Of a DNA stretch of 64,000 nucleotides, positions 13,698 through 23,046 are shown piece by piece; the first letter of the stretch is position 1, and each line of letters starts with the position of its first letter. The stretch comes from Otis tarda (taxonomy: Eukaryota; Chordata; Aves; Otidiformes; Otididae). Below the pieces are notes generated by a model. The model had not been told where the DNA came from, did not search any database, and saw nothing but the letters and a program-made list of their open reading frames with translations. The position numbers and the translations under genes are program-made. Location: positions 22,980,871 through 23,044,870 of the forward strand of contig CM048557.1 in assembly GCA_026413225.1 (NCBI GenBank), given 5' to 3'.

Positions 13698-14020
13698 TGT
13701 GGAGGCAGAGAGTGCAGCACAGCTGTTTGACATTGACGAATTTGGGCTATGTCCTTGAACAGCACTTGCTCAATAACAAAAAACAGCAACTAGAACAAGA
13801 TAAGGAAATACCAAAGGCAAAAATAGTAAAGACAACCAAAAAACTATAACCAATCCAAATGAAGTATAAGGCGCATGAACAGTATATTGCTACCAATCAA
13901 ATTAGATGATTAAGTGTGTGCACTTCGCGTGTAACTTAGATAGACTATAAAAGACTAATGCTGACTAACAATAGAGGTCTCTGGAACACCATCCATGGAG
14001 TCCGTGTTTTTACTGCCACA
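13698..14020 (+). repeat. 5' LTR of the provirus
   Basis: It begins TGTGGAGGCAGAG and ends ACTGCCACA, so it has the usual TG...CA ends. It matches 19693-20014 along its full length with about six substitutions and one small length difference. A TATA box (TATAAAAG) lies at 13946-13953, placing the U3/R border shortly after it. This is the only LTR pair in the window. Confidence 0.95.
13946..13953 (+). promoter_or_regulatory. TATA box of the 5' LTR
   Basis: TATAAAAG lies about 75 bases before the LTR end, as expected for a short-R retroviral LTR. The same site is present in the 3' LTR. Confidence 0.7.
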
Positions 14021-14022
14021 TA

Positions 14023-14040
14023 TGGTGCCCGAACAGGGAC
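14023..14040 (+). other. primer binding site, tRNA-Lys type
   Basis: TGGTGCCCGAACAGGGAC lies two bases after the 5' LTR. From memory it matches the complement of the tRNA-Lys(UUU) 3' end at 17 of 18 positions. Lys primers are used by betaretroviruses, ERVK groups and lentiviruses. Avian alpharetroviruses use Trp, so this supports a beta-like assignment. Confidence 0.85.
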
Positions 14041-14111
14041 CTTAACTCGCGGAAAGAGAGTGACTGGTGGCAGCCCCTGGCTGGACGAAAAAGCAGTGGA
14101 GACAAGAGCTT

Positions 14112-14237
14112 CAAGCGGTGGAGGTAAGGGCCACGGTCCCCGAGACCAAGAATAAAGCGGCGGAGAAAAGAGCCGCGGTTCCCGAGACCAACAATAAAGC
14201 AGCGGAGAAAAGAACCATGGCCCCTGAGACCTAAATC
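14112..14237 (+). repeat. three 42-bp tandem repeats in the proviral leader
   Basis: Three copies of a 42-base unit lie between the primer site and gag: 14112-14153, 14154-14195 and 14196-14237. Each contains an AGCGGNGGAG-like block followed by a block like CCCGAGACCAA. The first unit contains GAG/GTAAGG at about 14121-14129, which looks like the major 5' splice donor that retroviruses use for env mRNA. The repeat lies where packaging signals normally sit. Confidence 0.8.
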
Positions 14238-14270
14238 TGTGCAACGAACGCAGGTGAGCAGCCAGGGGAG

Positions 14271-14810
14271 ATGGGGTCTTCAATGTCAGCCGAGGAGAAA
14301 TTTATTGTTAGAATTTTTGTCAAAATCCTCAGGAGTTGTGGGTTAAAATACGATGAGATGCAGTTGTGTCTGCTGCTAGGAACGATAAGAAGCACTGCTT
14401 CAAAGGAACATAAATCAGTTTTAATGATTCTAACAAAAGTGTTAGAGGAACAGAACTGTGCTATTAATAACACTGACCTGAAGAGCTTGTTGATTTGGGT
14501 GTCCACTCACGTGTCAGACGCTAACATCTCTAATATATATACAGTGGGCACCCGGGACACCACAGGTATTAGACTATGGGACCGTGTAATGCGGGGTGAC
14601 CCTGCTGTTCAAAAGTTATTACTGGCATGGCGTGTAATGTTTGAAGCCTTAAAGAATCACATGCAGAAGGGGGATCTGACAGCACCTGTTACCCAGTCCG
14701 CTCCTCCGTCCGTGGAAACAAAGACTAACAGCGAGCCGGAAAATCCCTTTGATCCAGGTCCCATAGATCCGGAAAAGGAGCCCTCAGTCTTTGGAGCTTC
14801 CTCATTATAG
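14271..14810 (+). pseudogene. gag: gag remnant, matrix region
   Basis: The ORF begins MGSSMSAEEK, with a glycine at position 2 followed by serines, which is the usual N-myristoylation signal for membrane targeting of retroviral matrix. The first 100 or so residues look helical, as in matrix domains. They are followed by a proline-rich, acidic segment (about 140-175). The start follows the leader and a purine-rich GGGGAG. Only this N-terminal part of gag is recognisable. It belongs to the broken provirus and is not a functional gene. Confidence 0.75.
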
Positions 14811-15227
14811 AGGTGGCGTGTTTGTGTGTGTGTTCTTTGTGTCGAAGGTGTCATGCTTTTTTTTGTGTGAGTTTGTGTGTCCTTTGTGTCAACGGTGTCA
14901 TATTTTTGTTACTGTTCAGTGTTGTTGGTGTGGACGTAAGCTTATTCCAGCTGATTTATATTTGTGCTATAGCTTAGTGTTCTGGTGTGTGCGGTGTCGC
15001 AGGTCGACCCCGTTAGAACAAGTGATACATCCAGGTTGATATTGTTGCGTGCAAGGCGCAGCGTTAAGTTATAAGATCTTTAAGTGGAAACGGACAGGCA
15101 GTGCAAACAGAGAAATTAACAGATTATAGTCCGGAGGAAAGTAAAAAAATTCCTAGACAGGTATAAGCAGTCTGTGTGTGTGTGCGTATAAGCATGAAGT
15201 AAATGGTATGAAATAAGGGGTGAATAC
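14811..15227 (+). other. proviral internal sequence, unassigned
   Basis: This lies inside the provirus between the gag remnant and the nested LTR. It is rich in TGTGT words (14818-14890 and 15169-15186), and I see no recognisable protein domain in it. It may derive from gag or from the parent virus's untranslated or accessory DNA. No assignment is made. Confidence 0.4.
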
Positions 15228-15863
15228 TGTCTTGCTTTTAGCAGGGATGGAGTTAATTTTCCTCTCAGTAGCTTTGGGTTTTGTATGTGAAGAATGCTGA
15301 TAAAAAAGCTCTGATGATAAATGTTATTGTTAATGAGACCAAGGACACTGTCTGGCTTTCCAAGTCTCGTTAACATGCAGGTGAAGGAAGCTGGGCCAAA
15401 GACAGACAGTGTATTGGTCATTTGGACATCGGGTGGTGAGAAATTGTACATTGTTCATTTTCTATGTATTAATGTTCTTATATTTGTTTATTATTGTAGG
15501 TTTTCTCTTAGTAAACTGCAGCATAAAGCGATTTGTGATTAACTGACCGTAACCCCCATTCCCTTTTCCCACCCTGTGCCGCTCGGGGGAGGGGAAGGAG
15601 GTAGAGATGGTATTAAGCCCGGGAAGAGGGAGGGGTGGGAGGAAGTTATCTTGTTCCCTTTCTCATTATCCTGCTTTGGTTTGAGTCATAAATGAATAGT
15701 TTTCCCCAGGTCGAGTCTGTTTTGCCTGTAACGGTAGCTTTAAGAATCTCTCCCTGTTCTTGTCTCAAACCTCAGGCCTTTTTTTTTTTCCCCTCTTATG
15801 TGCCCGGGGCTGCGGCCACCTCCACATCTGGCGGGGAGGGGGCAGCTTACCCCAGAACTGACA
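15228..15863 (+). mobile_element. avian ERV LTR nested inside the provirus
   Basis: The start TGTC with 'gatggagttaattttcctct' and 'agtagct' resembles the 5' end of a common avian LTR group. The reverse complement of 61490-61566 shows the same pattern. The later part ('aactgaccgtaacccccatt', 'gccgctcggggga', 'ttttccccaggtcgagtctg', 'aatctctccctgt') matches the 3' part of avian LTRs such as the one at 1054-1795. Reverse transcriptase sequence resumes directly after it. The right border near 15863 is approximate and no exact target duplication was seen. The open frames at 15321-15542 and 15692-15934 fall in this LTR and are not genes. It inserted after, or was carried by, the host provirus. Confidence 0.7.
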
Positions 15864-16340
15864 TGATTAACAGATACTCCCGTATGGGTCGACCAGTGGC
15901 CTTTAGCAGGAGAAAAGCTGCAACATTTGAATGAGTTAGTTGACAAGCAATTACAACTTGGACACATACAGCCAACAGACAGTCTCTGGAATACACCTGT
16001 ATTTGTAACAGAAAAAATCAGGATGCTCCATGATTTGCGTTTTCTGTGCCTTCAATCAATGTGGGAGAACCCAGTCAGCGATATCGTTGGACAGTACTTC
16101 TGCAAGGTATGAAAAATAGTCCAACCATCTGCCAATGGTATGTCACACAGGCCATAGCACCAGTAAGGCGCTTGCATAAGAATAGCCTCATTTATCATTG
16201 TATGGATGATATCTTAATTGCAGCACCCGATGATTCTTTGGTGGACAGAGTTCTTAATGATATCACCAGTGCATTATCCCAATTTAAATTGGTTATTGCT
16301 CAAGAAAAAATTAAAAAGGTTTGTCCCTAGCAGTTTCTCG
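15864..16340 (+). pseudogene. pol: pol remnant: reverse transcriptase region
   Basis: The region shows the retroviral RT fingers pattern ([20 protein letters not shown], then a MLHDLR block). Further on is the palm region with the beta/lenti-like CMDDILIA motif, which carries the two catalytic aspartates, then the FLGWQI block near the end. The order of motifs is as in other beta-like retroviruses. The region is broken and not functional. Confidence 0.85.
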
Positions 16341-16351
16341 GCTGGCAAATT

Positions 16352-16954
16352 ATGGAAAGAACAATTGCACCACAAAAATTAAAAATCCCTCAAACAGTGT
16401 TTTCCTTAAATGATTTGCAGAAATTGCTGGGAGCTATCAAGTGGGTACACCTGGCTCTAGGCCTCTGTACTGAATTGCTTTCTCCACTACTCAAAATACT
16501 TAAAGGAGACTCAGATTTAACCTCTCCTAGGAGGGGAAGAAAAAAACCAAAAACTTCAGAAGCACAAGCAGCATTACAAACAGTTTTGCTACAGATTTCC
16601 ATTCATTGGCCTAAGCAGCCCATGTTGCAGTTTTTAGGAGAATTAATGTTGTATCCAGCAACCCATCTAAGTTACAGTCCCGTAGAAAATGCCTTAACAA
16701 TATTTACAGATGGATCAGGAAAAACGCACAAATCCGTGATTGTGTGGAAGAAAGATGATAAGTGGCATCATGACGTACAATTGGTAGAAGGTTCGACCCA
16801 AATTGTAGAACTTGCAGCTGTGGTACGAGCTTTGTATAAGTGGAAAGATGAATCCCTCAATATTGTCTCCGATTCTGCCTATGTGGTCGATGTAATACAA
16901 CATGTTGAACGGGCAATGTTAAAGGAAATTGATAATCCTTTGTTGTATGATTAG
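16352..16954 (+). pseudogene. pol: pol remnant: RT connection and RNase H
   Basis: The first part (about residues 1-60) resembles the RT thumb/connection region (NDLQKLLGAIKWVHLALGL). From about residue 115 the RNase H fold is clear: IFTDGSG, then IVELAAV, then IVSDSAYV. These supply the usual acidic active-site residues D, E and D. RNase H removes the RNA strand of the hybrid during reverse transcription. It is part of the same broken provirus. Confidence 0.88.
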
Positions 16955-16981
16955 TTTCAACAGCTATTATCGGTATTACAT

Positions 16982-17880
16982 GTGCAGGATCATCCTTACT
17001 TTATTGTACATCTGAGAGCTCACACCGAGTTTCCAGGACCTGTCACAGAAGGTAACGCGAGAGCAGATGCTCTCTCTAATGCAGCCCTCATTCCAAACAC
17101 ACTCATGCAAGCTAAGTTGTCCCATGAATTTCATCATCAAAACTCTACAGCCCAATTTAAGCTGACACGAGAACAAGCTCGAGCAATTGTGCATTCCTGT
17201 AGCAGTTGCCAAAACACAATTATGCCATCTCTACATGGGGTTAATCCGCGCGGTTTGTGGTCTCAAGAATTACGGCAATTTGATATAACTCATGTCCCGT
17301 CATTTGGTCGACACAAATATGTACATGTAACTATTGATACCTGTTCTGGCTTATTGTTTGTCTCTGCTTATACAGGAGAATGTGCTCAAGATGTTTGCCA
17401 ACACTGGACGTCAGCGTTTGCTTTCATGGGGATTCCCATGCATATAAAAACAGATAACGGGCCAGTGTATGTTTCTCGCACAGTCCAAACCTTCCTTGCT
17501 CTTTGGGGCATCGAGCATGTTACTGGTATCCCACATAACCCCACTGGACAGGCCATCATTGAATGTGCCCATGGTACACTTAAAAATATGCTGTTAAAAC
17601 AAGAAGGGGGAATGGAAGGGAAATTTGCAAACAAAAAGTTAGCGAAAGCAATGTATATGCTCAATTTTCTAAAACGTTGGGGTGATAATTCTTCCCCAAT
17701 ACAGAAATATTTTGGATCATCTAGTCACTCTACATGATGCCGTCCGAGGGCAAGCACCGGTGATGGTCAAGAATCTGGAAACAGGTAATTGGGAAGGACC
17801 ATTTCCTCTTATAACATGGTGAAAGGATATGCTTGTGTCTCTACAGGGGCAGTGAACAAGTGGATCCCTGCACAATGGGT
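16982..17880 (+). pseudogene. pol: pol remnant: integrase
   Basis: The end of RNase H and the integrase N-terminal zinc-binding segment (HEFHH followed by CSSC) are visible. They are followed by the core with the DD35E residues in FDITHV, KTDNGP and the IIECAHGTLK helix. At about 17735-17880 sequence like the beta-type integrase C-terminal SH3-like domain follows, with WEGPFPL and WIPAQWV words. Integrase inserts proviral DNA and, in this class, makes 6-bp target duplications like the one seen here. The provirus is a fossil and broken. Confidence 0.88.
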
Positions 17881-18300
17881 ATGACCAGCGCTCCAAGCTG
17901 CCTTGCGTTCGTCGGATTCTTAACAAGCTGTGTGGCAGCTCCATGGACATCAGTCATGGAAAGAACAAACATGTGGGTAACTATGGCTAATCCTACAGGA
18001 CAGGACACCATTTGTCTGTCTTTATCATCTGCAAATGACCCTTTCAGAACATGCTTTGTTGACCTGCCAGATAGTGGTAGGATGGCAACTCTGTGTAAAA
18101 CAACAGCAGCCGCGAGTGCTGAACTACAAGAGATGGAACTTTTGGGATCAGTAAAGATGGGCTTCTTTCTATTTTTTTTTAACTACTCAGGAGCTAATGT
18201 TACTAGAGGGGTAATGGTTGTAAATGCTTTAAGACCTATACATCACAACGACACAGCATGGTGTAATCATGCGAGCACTAACATATCAAAATCCAGATAG
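17833..18300 (+). pseudogene. env: env remnant, surface-subunit region
   Basis: A hydrophobic stretch (LAFVGFLTSCVAAPW) looks like the signal peptide of an envelope glycoprotein. It is followed by WVTMANPTGQDTICLSLSS, a pattern I associate with avian retroviral surface glycoproteins, and by N-linked glycosylation sites (for example NYSG near the middle and NDT and NIS later). The start overlaps the integrase 3' end, as is usual. Subfamily was not determined. Broken. Confidence 0.65.
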
Positions 18301-18551
18301 CATAAAAGACCTAAACGAAGTACACATAGCTTTGAATCTGATTGCCAAGATAATGTAGAGTTTTGGAAACCAAGTGAAATTATTGCTGCTTCAGTCTTTG
18401 CACCTGGTGTGGCAAGTGCCTAGGCGTTAGCTACGCCAAATAAATTGGGCTGTTGGCTTGCTAAGCAAACAAACGCAACTGCATTGGCACTATCAACGCT
18501 GCTAACCGATGTAGATTCTTTACGCTATGCTATTTTACAAAACAGAACCGC

Positions 18552-18876
18552 TGTTAGCCTGCAGAGCACATATTTGACAGGCCTTGTTGCATGCGCTGGC
18601 CGTGTGTGCAGCAACGTCTAGTCAGGCCTTGTTGTATGCACTGGCCACGCATGCAGCAAGGTCTAGTCAGTACTCTTTCACTGAATCTGCTGAGGGTATA
18701 AACAGAGGTGGCTCGGAGTGGAGGAGAGAGAAAGGACCCAGAGCACACTCTATTAACAACAAGGGACCCCCTGAAGGTGCTGCGCCTGCCTCCTTTCTCA
18801 GCTCTGACCCAGCTGATCATCATCCTCTTGCTCGGCAGTGTCTTCGGCGTAGTCGGATTGGTACCAGAATAGATCA
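18552..18876 (+). mobile_element. probable LTR-like insertion in env
   Basis: About 325 bases of sequence unrelated to env interrupt the transmembrane region. It starts TGTTAGCC and may end GATCA, consistent with TG...CA LTR ends. It holds two 45-base tandem units (18578-18622 and 18623-18667) and a TATA-like 'gggtataaac' near 18695, followed by GC-rich sequence, all of which fits an LTR. No clear target duplication is seen and no family is recognised, so another kind of insertion is possible. Confidence 0.45.
18578..18667 (+). repeat. two 45-bp tandem repeat units
   Basis: Both units run from CAGGCCTTGTTG to GTCTAGT and differ at a few positions. They lie upstream of the TATA-like site in the LTR-like insertion, a position typical for U3 enhancer repeats. 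Confidence 0.8.
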
Positions 18877-19194
18877 GCAATAGATTTTTTATTATTAGCA
18901 CAAAATCGTCATTGTCAGGATTTTGATGGGCTTTGCTGCATGAATCGGTTGGAATCTATTCACAAAAGTATTCAAAACTTGCAAAAAGGAGTACGAAAAC
19001 GGCAACAAAGTGATGATTTTGACATATTCAGAAATCTTTTTGGTGGATTGATAAAAGCTTATTACAAATAGCTGTAGGATGCTTATTCTTTTTTTTTTAA
19101 TATATATATTTATTTTGATCTGTATTCCATGTGTGTTGAAATGTGTGCAGACTTTAATAGATAAAGCATTGAAACAAGCCTCTTCTCATAAACA

Positions 19195-19507
19195 AAGAAA
19201 GGGGAGATGTGGGTATTTCTCAAGCCAGTACGGTGTCAGTGAAAGCAACCTGACCTTGGGGGAGGAATGCAATCATGCTCGCAGGAAGAAAGCCATGGAA
19301 TGAGAAGGAAAGCTTTAAGATACAAGACATTGTTAGCAGAATTTATGGCTTGTTTCAACAGAGGCCTGCAAAAAACTAGTCACTGGCCTTGTAGATAAGA
19401 AAGTTACTGGAGTTGTTATGTCTGTAATAGTAGAAAATTACTAGAGGGTAGTAAAACTTAGTTTTGCTTAGCAATCATGAATATGTATAATGTGTGATCA
19501 GTAATTT
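19195..19507 (+). repeat. internal polypurine tract followed by U3-like sequence
   Basis: AAAGAAAGGGGAGA at 19195-19207 looks like a polypurine tract. It is followed at once by TGTGGG (19208), the same first bases as the true LTR of this provirus (TGTGGA). The next 300 bases do not match that LTR. They include 'gaatatgtataatgtg' near 19480, a weak TATA-like site. This arrangement looks like the 3' end of another retrovirus (env tail, polypurine tract, start of U3) embedded in this one. Confidence 0.45.
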
Positions 19508-19692
19508 TATTAGCTAAGCTTGTGTGTAGCATAACTGGGTGGTTGCTGTCCTTGGTCAAAATCGGAACTGTGATACTAGGCATTATACTAGGCATAATCA
19601 TTAACATTCTGTGCTTGGTTACCTGCTTACAAAAAAATGATACAGAGAATGCTACATCAAGTATTGATAGCAGAAAAACAAAAAGGGGGAAA
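19508..19692 (+). pseudogene. env: second env transmembrane tail and functional polypurine tract
   Basis: A second stretch with an envelope anchor layout (WLLSLVKIGTVILGIILGI, then a cysteine-containing basic tail) runs straight into AAAAAGGGGGAAA (19680-19692), the polypurine tract next to the 3' LTR. It is a different sequence from the anchor at 19079-19200 but has the same order of parts. Two such tails in one provirus are unusual. Confidence 0.6.
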
Positions 19693-20014
19693 TGTGGAGG
19701 CAGAGAGTGCAGCACAGCTGTTTGACATTGACGAATTTGGGCTATGTCCTTGAACAGCACTTGCTCAATAACAAAAAACAGCAACTAGAACAAGATAAGG
19801 AAATACCAAAGGCAAAAATAGTAAAGACAACCAAAAAACTATAACCAATCCAAATGAAGCATAAGGCGCGTGAACAGTATATGGCTACCAATCAAATTAG
19901 ATGATTAAGTGTGTGCACTTCGCGTGTAACTTAGATAGACTATAAAAGACTAATGCTGACTAACAATAAAGGTCTCTGGAACGCCATCCATGGAGTCCGT
20001 GATTTACTGCCACA
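19693..20014 (+). repeat. 3' LTR of the provirus
   Basis: It matches 13698-14020 end to end at about 98%. The TATA box is kept, and a poly-A signal AATAAA lies near 19966-19971, after the TATA box as expected for the R region. It ends GCCACA and is followed by the right target duplication. Confidence 0.95.
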
Positions 20015-20020
20015 GTTGAG
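20015..20020. repeat. target-site duplication, right copy
   Basis: GTTGAG is identical to 13692-13697. This shows that the whole interval was inserted as one provirus. Confidence 0.95.
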
Positions 20021-22939
20021 CTGGGTTGAAATGCTCCATACTGGGAAGTTTTGTTGGGAATGTTTCAGCGCTAATAGATCTGCTGTTTTCAAACAGTTTA
20101 GAGAAAATACTTAAAGCTGTTTCTTTAAGAAACCGTGTCACCTCCTGAAACTTGGAACGAATATTTGACATTTGACCCGGTATATGACAAAAATCCTCTC
20201 ATGAGGATGCCTGTTGCCTTCTGCAAGAAAATACAGTTAGGTTCATTTTTTTGAAAATGAACTGTGCTTTTCACAGTGGAGAAGAGTGAAGAGTTTTGCA
20301 GCTTAATTCTCCATGGTTTCTTGCTTGTCTTAAGAACATTCTTTTGTTAGAGCTTCTTTGTGCTAACAAAACTGAGATAATTCACGTAGCAATGATACTT
20401 CTCATTTGACAGTCAGTCATTGACCAAAGCATAATCTATCCGTCTGTAAATCCTTCCAAAGATTTCAGAGATAATAATAGCAAAAATTATAGCAACATTT
20501 AAGTTATATCAAAATTGTTAATCCAAATCCTTCAAATGTTCTAACATTTGAGCACTTTACTTTCCAAAAGGAATATTATCTTTTCCTTTCTTATTGGAAA
20601 CAGAACATAGACTCAATTCTTTTCCTGCACTTGCACAGGGAAATACACATACACACATGCATGCTGGATGACACAAAGCTGCTATTCCTTTTTTGCCTCT
20701 TTTTGCTCTACAGCCTCCTGATACTGAAAAAAGGGGGCTGTTGCTTTGCAGACTTCTCTTCACCAGAAACAGACAGCATTACTTTGGTATGTATCAAAGT
20801 AGCTGCCTACGCTAGTTCTTATGATATCCCTAGAGATATATTTACCTGTTCAATTCTGAAGTCACTGCTAGCCGTGTAGGAGAATAAATTTGAGTTTCCT
20901 TTTCTTCTCTAAGAGAAAATGCATGTATCTGAAAAATCACAGTTGATTTACACGGGCTGGTTTATCATGGCAGCAACTTAAAAGCATTAACTCAGTTTAC
21001 CATGAAAGCCATATCTGGCTTTAAACACAGTTTTACTATCCACAAGAAGCATTTGGGAAAAAACTTATTCCATGGTTATGACATATATACATATGATATA
21101 CATACACATGTCATAACATACCATATGTATATATATCATGTGCTCTACTCTATAACCATGCTGTTAGTATGCATTTGTATAATTAAACAGCAGCATATTG
21201 GAAATGTCATAGATAGCAGATATATACGTGCATAAACGGCACCTCAATAATTTTATGTTTATATAGCAAGAAATCTATTCACTGTCATCACTTTTACACT
21301 AGTGTAACGTTTTATTATCTTCCCAGAGAAAAGACTAAAATGAATTGGAAGCAGGACTGCACTCACAGCTCTTCCATATCAGTGAACTGTTTAGTCCCTA
21401 ATGCCTTAAAGGAAGAAAGATAAATATTTTCATCAGTTATTGCATCTAAGTTAAGTAAGAACTTATTTTCCAAAACAAATCTATTGTCACTTATCAGGGA
21501 CAGAATTAACAGATATTTTTACACAGCTATAATTCAGAAAGCACTCAGTTATGTTTCACACAATACAAAGCCTGTTACATCTATATTGAATCTTTTTGTG
21601 ACACACTTCATTTAAAATGTCACTGCATTTGTTCTTTCTACAGAAACAGGTTTTATGCATTCTATTTAGAAGATTTGAAATAGGAAACCCTATATGTGCA
21701 GCTCAAGAAGAAATATCCTGAGGGAAATTTATTGCATACCTGACTTTCACCTAAACGTTACCTGAATTTTGTAAAATACTTGTAATGACATGTCTTCCTT
21801 TTGATTTTTCTTGTAACTGGAATCTGAAGCCTTATTTCAGACCTGGACGCAGCACAGAAGTTAAAGGGTACTTACTGAGGGCCGTGTACGTGTGGATGTC
21901 TAAGTCCCCAGGATTTACTGCGGTGAACTAATAATAGGATTCTCTTTGTAGAGTGGAAAACCATTTGGAAATAGTATTTTAATTCTCTTGTCAAACCGTT
22001 ATTTTATAATTCTGTTATGGAGCTGTTGGTAGGAGACAAAGTATCAAGTTATGTGCCATTAATACAGGATGGTGGGACTGAACCCACTGCCCAAGAAAAT
22101 CAAGGAGGTGAAGTCCTACATGGTGACTTTCCCAGAACATTTTACATTTCCAGAATCTTCCCATTGTGTGGTCAATGGAGCTGGAAGACACATGTTCTAG
22201 GTGAATAGGTCTTTACATCTAAACATTTATCTAAGTTTATATTCAGCTATCTAGTATGTTGGTCTAACATACATACTAACAGGATTTCATCTGAATAAAC
22301 ACTACTTGGTATGAATACGGCTGAAGTAATCCTTTCACACAGAATGTGTCAACATGTTGGTAATTGTACTTGATTCCTAGGAGTACTGCCCAGATACAAA
22401 AGTATATTGAGATGCCTAAACACTTGTTCCTTCTGATGAGGAGTCTTATGTACAAATAAGATTAGGTTACTACATTTTGCATCTCTTCCCTTTTGTTGTC
22501 AAATAGTACTTTAAACACTTGTTTCATCTACATTTGGAACTTTGTGCTGTGTCACTTGCTTTTGCTTATTTCTGTTTTTAAAATAAACACCTTCATTAAA
22601 GTTTCCACACAAAGCATTCTCTACTTTTTCTTATAATGCCTTTTCATTCAACATGTTCTGCCTGATGTCAATACTTTCAAGCTGCAGTAGGGACAACTGT
22701 TACAGGATGAAAAACATAATTCTTACGATTTCAGGGAAGTGCCAGGAATTCAACATCACTTGGATTAGGTTTATTAAGTGCTCAGACTTTTCTTAGTTTT
22801 CATATTTGTTGACAGCTTTTAAATGCTTGGAATCACACATTTGAAAGTTCTTCAGGGCTTTTTGATTTTGACCAGCCAATATCCTTAAAGGAAGCAAGAG
22901 GTGGCATACCAGGAAAATATGTCTAAGTATTATACTTAC
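20021..22939. other. AT-rich unique DNA
   Basis: No gene or known repeat family is recognised. It contains a palindromic AT-rich tract at 21076-21139. Open frames are short and unsupported. Confidence 0.5.
21076..21139. repeat. nested inverted repeats, cruciform-prone
   Basis: Arms 21078-21095 and 21122-21139 pair at 17 of 18 bases. A second perfect 9-base pair uses 21076-21084 with 21108-21116. The two stems share the left arm, so they are alternatives. The sequence is mostly TATATG and CATATA words. Confidence 0.7.
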
Positions 22940-23046
22940 TCTGTCCTTTGGATGAAGGGAAGAAACAGCGTCAGACCTTTGTGATCTGAGCAGAGTACTC
23001 CTTAAGTTTGACAGAAGCAAAGAGGTCAAGGCATCAAGGAATGACA
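22940..23046 (-). other. candidate coding exon on the minus strand, gene unknown
   Basis: On the minus strand a branch-like CTAAC and pyrimidine-rich CATTTCTGTTATTGTTAG precede a 107-base stretch. It ends at ACAGA/GTAAGTATAA, a near-consensus 5' splice site. Only one of three frames is open through it, giving 35 residues that begin SFLDALTSLLLSNLRSTLL. I do not recognise the protein. The 107-base size and strong borders are typical of vertebrate internal exons. A long non-coding RNA exon or chance is equally possible. Confidence 0.27.

Larger units (their letters stand above)
18430..19207 (+). pseudogene. env: env remnant, transmembrane subunit (first copy of the tail)
   Basis: Coil-like sequence (ALALSTLLTDVDSLRYAIL) is seen near 18475-18540. 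Beyond an inserted stretch comes the conserved immunosuppressive-like and CX6CC region (CQDFDGLCC) near 18915-18945. A long hydrophobic anchor (about 19079-19130, LFFLIYIFILICIPC) and a basic tail (KQRKGR) follow and run into a polypurine-like tract. The order matches retroviral transmembrane subunits. Broken, and interrupted by a later insertion. Confidence 0.75.
13698..20014 (+). mobile_element. endogenous provirus, beta-like (ERVK class), broken
   Basis: This is a fossil retrovirus of about 6.3 kb with two near-identical LTRs and a 6-bp target duplication. It has a Lys-type primer binding site, a gag start, reverse transcriptase, RNase H and integrase remnants, env surface and transmembrane remnants, and a polypurine tract before the 3' LTR. 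The LTRs differ at about 2% of positions. At usual avian neutral rates that suggests an age of a few million years. It is clearly broken, with many breaks (roughly ten or more) and two later insertions by other elements. Assignment to the beta-like class rests on the primer site, the duplication length and the style of the integrase and RT. An alpha-like relation cannot be ruled out without alignment. Confidence 0.93.

Noticed and set aside
15692-15934. 80-codon plus-strand frame
   Set aside because: It spans the end of the nested LTR and the start of the RT remnant, so it is a chance junction frame.
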